Assembly (NCBI RefSeq): GCF_000276665.1
Contig: NW_004955437.1
Location: 4,280,398 to 4,344,397 of the forward strand
DNA: 64,000 nt
Origin: Chinchilla lanigera
Lineage: Eukaryota > Chordata > Mammalia > Rodentia > Chinchillidae
Reading direction: 5' to 3'
Part shown: positions 55,530-64,000 of the stretch, in pieces
Layout of the letters: the number at the start of each line of letters is the position of its first letter
Numbering within the stretch: position 1 is the stretch's first letter
Notes under the pieces: generated by a model
What the model was told of the DNA's origin: nothing
The model's database searches: none
What the model saw: only the letters and a program-made list of their open reading frames with translations
Translations under genes and position numbers: made by a program

Positions 55530-55720
55530 AGCCGATCCACCCGCTGCCTCCGGGTGAAATATTACCGAGGCTATAAAGACTAATGAACTTCTCCCCGCCA
55601 GCCCCGACCTCGCCAGGGGTCATGAGTGTTTTCATAGGCAGAGCAGCAGCAGCAGCAGCAGCAGCTCAAATGGGAGGCAGTGGATAATTATATACATTAG
55701 ATCAAATTGACCTTGGGTGC
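55530..55720. promoter_or_regulatory. Second candidate regulatory block
   Basis: Repeat-free; contains gaaatattaccgaggctata, taatgaac, a (CAG)n run and attagatcaaattgacct followed by tgg, which joins a TCF/LEF-type gatcaaa and an ERR-type tgaccttgg. Regulatory role is inferred from appearance only. Confidence 0.35.
55643..55666. repeat. (CAG)8 trinucleotide repeat
   Basis: Eight pure CAG units, non-coding on either strand as far as can be seen. Confidence 0.95.
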
Positions 55721-55911
55721 TTGGTTGAAAGCACAGGCAGGAGAGTGTAGGTGGAGTGGGAAGCAGGAAGGGGGTGCTTCTGGTGGGGGTGAGCAGGGGA
55801 CCTCTATTAGAACCCCTTGCTTTCTTCTGCCTCATTTATTTTCTAAACCCAGCCCTCTGTCTAAGAGGATTTGTAATGGCTCACAATAAAGACCCCCGAA
55901 AGCAAATTTAG

Positions 55912-56050
55912 AAGCCAGGCATGATGGTGCTGGCCTGTAATCCCAGCACTTGGGAGGCTGAGGCAGGAGGATCATCACAAGTTCAAGACCAGCCTGGGCT
56001 ACATAACAAGATCATGTCTCAACAAAATGAAACACAAAACAAAACAAAGC
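55912..56050 (+). repeat. B1-type SINE, monomer form
   Basis: gccaggcatgatggtgctgg, cacttgggaggctgaggcag, gaccagcctgggctacataa, tctcaacaaaatgaaac; lacks the internal duplication. Confidence 0.92.
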
Positions 56051-56222
56051 AAGTAAACTTAGGATGAGCTGGAAAGTTTAAAAACCTCATCATTGGCCCA
56101 TGCATTGATTCACTGTTCTACTGGCTAAAATAACCATTTGCTACCTAACACCCAGCACCGTGCCTGGCACACAGCATGACTCACAAGGTCCTCATCATTA
56201 GCACTTTATAAGGTGACCGAGA

Positions 56223-56239
56223 CTCAAGATATATATTTT

Positions 56240-56288
<49 letters not shown>

Positions 56289-56390
56289 GTTTTTCTCCGG
56301 TACCGGGAACCGAACTCATGACCTTGCGCTTGCCAGGCAGGCGCTTTTGCCGCTGAGCTAAATCCCCAGCCCCTCAAGATATATATTTTG
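56223..56390 (-). mobile_element. Very young ID-like SINE, perfect 18-bp TSD
   Basis: Body 56241-56372, antisense: about 47 T, then ggtttttctccggtaccggg ... gctgagctaaatccccagcc. Exact 18-bp repeat ctcaagatatatattttg at 56223-56240 and 56373-56390. Confidence 0.97.
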
Positions 56391-56702
56391 GAACTGCCAG
56401 AGAACTAAGCACCTGGGTTAGGCTAAGAAGGGACCTATCTGGATTTCACTGTCCACGCCACTACTCCTGTCTTGTGTGACCTCAGGCCTCAATTTTCCCC
56501 ATCAAGAAAGTGGGTAATGGGATGAGGTCAGTGGGTATCATCTGGCCATGTACAAGACAGTGTCTCAGACTAAGACAGAGATAAGATGGTGTCCAGCCAT
56601 GTGATGAGTGGAACCAGAAACTTCCATGCACAAAGATTCGCTAGGGAACTTAAAGCTGCAGACACCTGAGGTTCCCACAGATTCCTCCTCCTCCTCCTCT
56701 TC

Positions 56703-56785
56703 TTCTTTGCAGGGCTGGGGGTGGAACCCAGGGCTTTACACTTGCCAGGCACGAGCACTACCACCGAGCCGCACCCCCAGCCCCA
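56703..56785 (-). repeat. ID-like SINE, older variant, antisense
   Basis: gcagggctgggggtggaacc, cagggctttacacttgccag, accgagccgcacccccagcc. Confidence 0.8.
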
Positions 56786-57331
56786 GATTCTGCCCTCCAG
56801 TTTCTGCAGAGCCCCCGCCTCCTCCCCGGGGGACTCTGATGCTGGGGTCTCTGGACACACTTGAAAACCCTAGGCCAAATATCCCAAACAGAGGTTGTTC
56901 TCCAGGAAAAGAATTCCAAAGAGTGGCAGGCAGAGGGAAATCAAATGGGAATGTCAAAGAGGCGAGCCTGGTCAGAGAAGGATGACTTCTTTCTCTGGGA
57001 AAGAACTTGGAGGAGCTGGGCATCTCACCCCTTGGAAGACGTCAGAGGCTTGGTCATCACAGTGGTTTGACAGCCTTCAGTTCCCTAGGGAGGATGGTGG
57101 GCGCCACCTCAAGGAAGTCCCCAGCCAGGGGCTGGTGGCTGTTTTGGGACTGTTGTATTTATCAATGACAACATCTTCTCCTGTTAGCATAGGAGTGGTG
57201 TTTTGGAATTTGCCAGAGAAAAAAATGTTTAAACATATTTTCATAACATTTTAAAACGTGTATCATTTACCCAAAGGACAGGAGCTAACACGGAAACAGT
57301 TATGTAATGGGATAAAGCTTCTCTAGAGGTA

Positions 57332-57471
57332 ATTTTTTTTTTTTTTTCCTTTTTTGAGACAGGGTCTTGCTATGCAATTCAGGCTGGCCTTGAGCTCACC
57401 TTGCAGCCCAGGCTGGTCTCGAACTCACAGCAATCCTCCTGCCTCAGCCTCCTGAGTGCTGGGATTGCAGG
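57332..57471 (-). repeat. B1-type SINE, antisense
   Basis: Poly-T, gagacagggtcttgctatgc, doubled left block, cctcagcctcctgagtgctg; 5' end truncated. Confidence 0.93.
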
Positions 57472-57577
57472 TGGTCTTTATTTGAATGAATATGCTTTTC
57501 TCCAACTACAAAACTCAGAGTTGATTTGCTTGGTTAGCCAAAAGAAAAAAGAAAGAGCATTTAAAATGGTAAGCACA

Positions 57578-57706
57578 TGGGGTGTGGTGGTGCATGCCTG
57601 TAATCCCAGCAACTGGAAGGCTGAGGCAGGCAGATTGCCATGAGTTCAAGGCCAGCCTGGACTACATAGCGAGACTCAGTCTCAAAAAAAAAAAACAAAA
57701 AAAGAT
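57578..57706 (+). repeat. B1-type SINE, monomer form
   Basis: ggggtgtggtggtgcatgcc, aaggccagcctggactacat, agcgagactcagtctc and poly-A. Confidence 0.93.
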
Positions 57707-58646
57707 TGACCTTGAGTCACAAACAAAAAAATTACCCTGTCAAGTTGAGAAGAAAGCACAGAGCTGTGTGTTTTAGTACGAGTAATGGTGTTTTTTTTCC
57801 CACTTTGGGATCAACGGGCCTCAATTCATTTTGCAGTGAGCCCAGCAAATTAGGTCTCTGGCCCGAGATAAAGGCCACCTCCAGTTCTGGCAGGGTAGGG
57901 CCGGAGAGGGCTGGGCCCGAGGGCTCTCTCTGGCGGGATCTGAGGACCCTTGGAGTTACAGTAGCTGGCCTTTGAAGCATCGGTGTCTTGGCCAATGTGT
58001 TCATTTCTGTGCCAGCTGCAGCTGGCCTCTTCTCTCTAACCTGAGCTCTTTCTGCAGCACCGGCAGTCGCCTGCTGCCACAAAGAGCAATGTGCGTCTGA
58101 TGAGATCTGTCCCCCTGGTCCCCCCGTAATTCATCCTCTGGGTCTGAAGTTATCTGCTCATAAGCTTTCGCTTCCCCAGCTGCTGGGAGTGCCTTCTCCC
58201 GCTGCCCATCCGTGCTGCTGCAGTGCCTGGCTCTCTGCCTGCCTGGGCCCTCAAGAACCTGGCTCCAGCTGCGGGCTGGTGTCCACTTGGCAGGCGAGCT
58301 TTGAGGGAGTGCTGCCTCGGGTTGGGCACCTGCCTCGTGTGGGTGTAGCCTCTGCCTCACTGATGCCCCATCACTCACCGGACTGGAAATGTAAAATATA
58401 CTCTACTTTTTTTCCAGCCATTTGTAATTTTGCCCAAGAAGTAGGTGTTGTCTGTCTTCTCTCTCTCTTTTTAAAAATCTTCTCAACCTGGCCATCAAGT
58501 GTTTCAGTAGCTCAGCGTCATTATTGAGGCTATGTCTCATCCTGTTCGGCTGAATGATCTTCTTCTAGCACTTCCTGAGATTTTGGGTGGGGTCTGAGTT
58601 GGTTGGCAAGCTCAGCATTGCACCTACCCTGGTTGTCTTTCTCCAT
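57707..58646. other. Unique intergenic sequence
   Basis: No gene or repeat recognised; possible weak LINE-like DNA near 58490-58620. Confidence 0.45.
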
Positions 58647-58810
58647 CTTTTTTTTTTTTTTCTTTTGTCTTTTTGAGACAGGGTCTCGATATGCAGTTCA
58701 GGCTGGCCTTGAGCTCACTTTGTAGCCCAGACTGGTCTTGAACTCGCAGCAATCCTCCTGCCTCAGCCTCCCGAGTGCTGGGGTTACAGGTGTGCACCAC
58801 CACACTGGGC
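58647..58810 (-). repeat. B1-type SINE, antisense, full length
   Basis: Poly-T, gagacagggtctcgatatgc, cttgagctcactttgtagcc, cctcagcctcccgagtgctg, gtgcaccaccacactgggct. Confidence 0.95.
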
Positions 58811-59199
58811 TGTTTTTCCTTTGTGAGCAGCCATACATCCGTGACAATTTCATCCTGCCAGAGCTTCCTCCTTGAGCTCCCCAGTGCACGGGCATTGTCT
58901 TCACTCAGATAGTCCTCATCAGGGAGGTCCCCCCACCCTGGAAGATTTTATAAAATCACTAGTAAAAATGTATAAACTTTCCACTGAGCTCCAGTTTGGC
59001 AAGGTCTTCCCTGCATTCTATTTGTTTTTTTTCTCTTGGTTTCCCAAGCAGTGAGCGCATCTTCCTGTGCATGTGAATTATTTCAAGTCATCTGACTGTG
59101 TCTTTCAGCCCGGATCCTTCCTCGGGGAGATGTTTATTTTAGGTCCTGATTTCTCTAAACAATATGTTTGCTACTTTGACGTTCTGTTCTGAATTAGAT

Positions 59200-59515
59200 A
59201 ACTTTGTATTTTGGGAACTTCACAAGAAAGAGTTGAAAGAAAGTTCAGTATACCAAACATTTCAGAGACTCTTCACCACTAATCATTAACTGTTAACATT
59301 TCACGGCGTCCCCTCTTTCTGTTTGTGTGGTGTATGCTTTTTTGTGGCTGAATAGTGTGGAAATACATCACAGACATGGAACAACATCCCTATATATTTC
59401 AGCATAAGTCTTTGAGGATATTTTCCCATGTAACTAATACCACGCTCGCACCTCGGAAAATTCCAATAATTTCAAGATACAAAATACATCTACTCCTCAA
59501 TTGGATCAGGTGCAT
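59200..59515. repeat. L1M-type 3'-end fossil
   Basis: aatcattaactgttaacatt, tttcagcataagtctttgag, gatattttcccatgtaacta and gaaaattccaataatttcaa are L1M-like; same family region as 44800-45305. Confidence 0.55.
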
Positions 59516-61126
59516 TCAGGGTGGTATGGCCATTGACACGACTGCTACTAAAATGATCTTATTTGCTCCCTTAGTGACAGGCAATTTTTGCACGATTTCT
59601 CTTCATGCTGCCAAGATCGTTTTAAACTTCTGCGCAATTTGTTATTCCATCTCTTCATGGCTTCCACTGTTTATGGGAAGGAAGACCCGCCTCTGCTCCC
59701 CAGGGAAACTGGCAAATATAGCACTTCCAACCGGGCAGTATACATTCCATCATCACCCAGGGGTCGCTGTAAGGTTCCAGGCTGGTCTGTCTTCCTTAGG
59801 CAGAGCTGACCACAGTATTGCAGTTTATCAGTTCAGGAGTTCTTCATCTCCACCGCTGTCCCACGTGGTCCGTTGCTTTTTTGCATTTATTTCTTGACTT
59901 ATGCTGAGGCACTGGTATTTCCAAGCTCCTGTACCATTAACTAGGTAAGTAGTACATAAGCAAAAGGTGGTTTGCATTTTCTGAAATGCTCTGTAAGTGG
60001 TGTTATACAGTAATACTTTTTGGGGTTTGGCTTTTTTTAAAAAAAGTGTAGTTATGAGGAGCAACACCCCTGCTGCTGTTGTCAGGTGTGGTGACAGCAG
60101 AATCCTTGCTGGGTGTCTGATCTTAGGTGGGAATGTTCCCCTAACTCTTCAGGTGCTCTTGTGCCCTGACCTTGGTACCTCGGGTACCGAGCTGAAGACT
60201 CCAAGAGACGCTCTGCAAACTCTAGGGCATGCTCCCTGCCCCCCTTACCTCCTCCTGGACACTGTAGTCTCCTTAGCCTCTCAGCTCCCTTACATCTTTC
60301 CACCAAATAAGAGACCACCAGGTTCTGACCAAAACCTATCCCTAAGCAATAACCTGGTGCTCGCCTTAAGCTCCGCCCCTCTCTCAGGGATCACTGGATG
60401 TCACCAAATGAGGGACAATATTTTGAACCTTATTGCTTCAACTATTTTATTTGCTTTTTTTTTTTTTTTTTTTGGTTTGTGGGTTATTCCCCCCGCCCAG
60501 GCAGAGAGAGCAAATCCATTCCCCGTTACTCCACCTGCTTCCGAAGCAAGAAGTTGACTTCTGAGTGAGGAGCGCTTGTCCGGGATCTGGCATTTGCAGG
60601 AGTTCCCGCGGGAAGTTAGGTCTCTGCCTTCTGACCCTGAGATGTAAGCCGGAGTCTTCGCATCAGACAAAGGGTGTTGACAGCCGCTGGCCTGGTCCCC
60701 TTCTCGCAGCGATGATTTCCTATGACATGGCTTCCTCTCTGGAACTCCTCGTGCTACTCCTTCTCCTTCCTTCCTCAGGGACCAGAGCAGTGTGAGACGC
60801 TCAGCTTCTGTCCCGAGCGTGCAGTTCTCTCTTCCAAGTGAAGGGTGCATTAAAGCCGAGACACTCGCCCTCGCCCTGGACACCGAGCTTTGCTTGTGGC
60901 CTCTGCGTTCTCGGTTCTCTGCCCTCCCTCCTCATCTCTTGTGACATCTTTTGATGCTCTCTGTCCGCCTGTGTAGAGTTTCAACTTTCTTATGGATTTA
61001 ACAAAGATGGAGTCTGAATTCTGCTTCTTGCTCTCCTTGTTGCTTTTCACAGTTCCGTGAGATCAGGGAGATGTCCATTCGAGACATCACCTTCAAGCTT
61101 GAAGCTGGGGACCACAGAGTTGCTGT
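59516..61126. other. Unclassified intergenic sequence
   Basis: No recognised gene. A 19-nt T run (60455-60473) heads minus-strand sequence that might be a retroposed copy, but no flanking duplication or parent gene could be identified. Confidence 0.4.
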
Positions 61127-61282
61127 TGTGTGGTGGCGAACGCCTGTAATTCCAGCACTCGGCAGGCTGAGGCAGGAGGATCATTGCAAGTTTGAGACCA
61201 GCCTGGGCTACAAAGTGAGCTCAAGCCAGCCTGAACTGCATAGCGAGACCCTGTCTCAAAAAAGAAAGAAAGAAAGAAACTT
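61127..61282 (+). repeat. B1-type SINE, full length
   Basis: gtggtggcgaacgcctgtaa ... tgcatagcgagaccctgtct, then (GAAA)n tail. Confidence 0.94.
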
Positions 61283-61812
61283 TTATCCATCCCCAAAGCC
61301 TGAAAAGTACCTGACCCCCCAGTAGGTGCTCGATAAACTTTTGAAGAATGGCTATCAAACAAAACCCTCCATCCTGCCATGACCTGAGTCTACGTATTTA
61401 GGGAGACCATTGCTTCTGCTCCACTGGGGTGTCCCAGAATACGCAGATCATCTTTCCTCCACTGAGGCTGGAGCCACCCCAAGACTGAGAGAGCTGCTGA
61501 CTCTAAGAATGTGATTGGCTGAAGTTTGTCTTCCAAGAGCATGGGCTGTGCAGTTGCACACAGCTGTGTTTGAAATGCACCTAAATCTTGTTGGATCCTG
61601 TAATCGTGGGACCAGCAAGTTCCTACTTTGCAGACAGGCCAGCAGGTTGGAGATTCTGGCAGAAACTGATGCTGCAGCCTTGATTGACTTCTGTCTGGAG
61701 GCTGAGTTCCTTCTTCCTCTAGGGATCTCATTGTTTTCTCTTAAAGCCTTCAATGAAATCCAGTCACATTAAGGAGGGTAATCAGCTTTATTCAAAGTCA
61801 ACTGATTTAAAT

Positions 61813-61973
61813 TTTTTTTTTTTTTTTTTGTCTTTTTGAGACAGGGTCTTGCTATGCAGTTCAGGCTGGCCTTGAGCTCACTTTGTAGCCCAGGCTGGCC
61901 TTGAACTTGCAAGGATCCTCCTGCCTCAGCCTCCCGAGTGCTGGGATTACAGGTGTACACCACCAAGCCTGGT
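61813..61973 (-). repeat. B1-type SINE, antisense, full length
   Basis: Poly-T, gagacagggtcttgctatgc, doubled left block, caggtgtacaccaccaagcc; short flanking repeat gatttaaat. Confidence 0.95.
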
Positions 61974-62104
61974 GATTTAAATGTTAATTGATCTACTAAA
62001 TACAGTACCTTCACAGCACCATCTAAACCAATGTCCAACCAAATGGCTGGGCACCACAGCCTAACCAGGTTGACACACAGATTGTCCACCTGGAGTCTTT
62101 ATCC

Positions 62105-62200
62105 AATCTCCCTGCCCCTTAGTTTTCTCATCTGTAAAATGGCCTCTGAGGACTGTTACGGGAACCCGGCCAGATAAACATGTGAACCACCTAATAGAGC
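62105..62200 (+). repeat. MIR SINE fragment
   Basis: gttttctcatctgtaaaatg followed by a decayed MIR 3' part. Confidence 0.6.
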
Positions 62201-62964
62201 ATCAGTGACAGCAGATTCCTGACCTCTGACCTTCCACTGTGGAGGCATGGCCTTGAACTCTGAGCCTTGAGGTGACCCTTGTTGTCCAGTGCCCTGTAAG
62301 TTCCTAACTGCTTGTATGGCATCTAATTGCCTTAAGCTTGAAATGCCTAGAGTGGTCCCTGCTTCCTGCCCCGATGCCTGACTGCCATGGAAGGCGTCAC
62401 CAGGGATGGCTTCATGATGGCCTCCTTTCTGTGTCTCCCCAAGTCCACAGGGGTCCTGGGCTGTCCTCTGCAGGCCTGTCAGAGAGAGACAAGGTCTTGA
62501 GAATGAGCAGCTGTGATGACCTAGGAAACAGGATCACGGCCAATGGCCAGCCTGACACAGGACCTTCTACTGACTCCACTGGTGCGCTTGGAAGAGAACC
62601 TCAGCCCGGAACAGACAGGGCCGCTACCTGGAACCAGCAGTGACGATAGTGTTCTGCCTCTAGGGGTTGCTCAGCCCCCTGCTGGGTGTTTGTTGCTCAG
62701 CAGTGCACCCAGCCAGATCCCACTGCATTGTAATATTTACCAAAAATGACACTGGAGGGAACATCTCCTTAAACAAACACAGTACTCACAGGGGATGCAG
62801 AGCACAAACTGCAGAATTCTAAGTTGACCAAAGTAAAACATGTTGAATGATTTATTTTTGGCTACAGAACTTCTCAGCAGCTTTAATGTATCTAGGCTTT
62901 GAGGGTCTTCAAAAAAAAATAATAATGCAGTGCTTTCCAGATACCTTTCATCACTAGATGTGCT
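62201..62964. other. Unique intergenic sequence
   Basis: No gene or repeat recognised. Confidence 0.45.
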
Positions 62965-63057
62965 TTTATTTTTGTTTTTTTCCTGTGCCGGGAATTGAAC
63001 TCATGACCTCACGCTTGCCGGGCAGGTGCTGTGCCACTGAGGTAAATCCCCAGCCCC
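62965..63057 (-). repeat. ID-like SINE, antisense
   Basis: ttcctgtgccgggaattgaa, ctcatgacctcacgcttgcc, gccactgaggtaaatcccca; flanked by tcactagatg/tcactaaatg. Confidence 0.92.
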
Positions 63058-64000
63058 TGGTCACTAAATGCGATATGGCAAGTGAGTTCAACAAGAAAGG
63101 CAATCACAAGAAAACTGAAAAGGCAGGAATGAACAAAGCTTTATTGAGCCGGCTGACGGACAGTCTTTAACCAGGAGCCAGAGAAAATGTCTGCCCCGAT
63201 CTGGGTCTCACCTTCAGTTTAAGTACATTTTAGGTTTCTATAGTAACCATTACCTCATTTTTGGGAATCTTACAGAATGTCACACAATTATCACAAAGTT
63301 TACTTTTCCAGCAGGTCAGACAGCTGAATTCCAAATGACCATAGCAGTGTAATTTTAGGCCACTTCCCAATGTGTCCTGTTTGTTCTGTTCCCGTTTTAT
63401 GACTCTGCTCTGCTCCGAGTTGATAACTAACCAAGGTGACTGCGGTGAACTACAGTTTAAGTGAACTTTAAGTGACTTCTCTTAATATGGAGTTGAAAGC
63501 AGAAAATGGAGTCTCTCTTGCCCTATCCAATAGATTTCTCATAAAGGATCTCCAGGATTTAATATCTTTCATGACACATTTTGGGAAATCTTCCTTTGGT
63601 TGGACTTGGGCTAACTTGCTCTTTAATAGGTCTGGCTTGACAAGGAAGTGAATATGTCTGGCCGAGGCAAGTTCTGCCTGCGAGCATGTCTTCCGTCCTG
63701 GACTATGGTGGCACATGGTGGTGTCTCCCACCGAGGACCCTGGCCCACCCTCTGCAGGAATTCTGAAGCCGGTGGGAAACCTGGCAACGGTGGGTGTGAG
63801 GGAGCAAGGCAGCAGACGCCCTGGAGAGGTTCTGGGGAGGAAGAAGGAAGGGCCTTTTGTCTTTATGCTTGCACGTGGGGTTTGTGTGTTTGCAGTTCTA
63901 CAAGTGAAAATGCAGGTCTCCTTGTTCGAAAAGCAGGAGAAGAGTGCCATTACATGAAAGCTGTACAAACAGAAAGCTTGCTCCTGTCTTCCCCCTTCTC
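63058..64000. other. Unclassified sequence at the window end
   Basis: The minus strand carries ctcaataaagctttgttcat near 63129-63148, which could be an LTR-type poly(A) region. The 166-codon minus frame at 63468-63968 has no recognised domain. Nothing firm. Confidence 0.35.

Noticed and set aside
63129..63968. LTR or retroviral gene remnant at the window end
   Set aside because: Only a possible AATAAA-type region on the minus strand; no LTR boundary and no retroviral domain in the 166-codon frame.
33400..64000. SAYSD1, GLP1R, KCNK17 or KCNK16 coding exons
   Set aside because: Searched by eye for their recognisable protein segments on both strands; none found. They are expected outside the window.

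Overview
The window is mammalian nuclear DNA from a rodent. It is dense with 7SL-derived B1-type SINEs and tRNA-derived ID-like SINEs, many with intact target-site duplications, over a background of older mammalian repeats (MIR, L2, L1M-type, MaLR LTRs, Tigger-like DNA transposons). The ID-like sequence and the extended B1 with a duplicated left part do not look like the mouse or rat forms. My best guess is a castorimorph such as beaver, from memory of repeat styles and the slow divergence of the coding sequence; this is not proven. Nothing prokaryotic, no CRISPR array and no defence or toxin system is present. The only protein-coding gene I can support is KCNK5 (TASK-2, K2P5.1), a two-pore-domain potassium channel, on the + strand. 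Bases 1-27521 are the 3' part of its long intron 1; exon 1 (M1 and the start codon) is not in the window and must lie upstream. Exons 2-5 (27522-27633, 28661-28827, 29056-29224, 31141-32012 coding) join in frame into 439 residues. With a human-like 62-residue exon 1 the protein would be about 501 residues, against 499 in human. Both selectivity filters, the N-glycosylation site, the external (R224) and internal (K245) pH-sensor residues and the C-terminal tail are conserved. A 3' UTR of about 1.36 kb ends at an AATAAA at 33356, followed by a GU-rich and then a strongly G-rich tract. From about 33.4 kb to the end is intergenic. In human, SAYSD1 and then GLP1R lie on this side of KCNK5 (recalled synteny); neither is in the window. 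This part holds nested LTR fossils, many SINEs, a 209-bp block duplicated 1.27 kb apart, a small orphan CpG island with a strong CTCF-type motif (about 50.87-51.31 kb), and repeat-poor AT-rich blocks near 54.2-54.8 and 55.5-55.7 kb that look like candidate distal enhancers. The most interesting observations are the orphan CpG island with its CTCF motif, the 209-bp templated duplication that interrupts an L1 fossil, the short fully open intron 3 of KCNK5, a perfect 83-bp inverted repeat in intron 1, and a tandem pair of perfect kappaB sites. Repeat family names and motif calls are from memory and by eye; no database search or alignment program was run.
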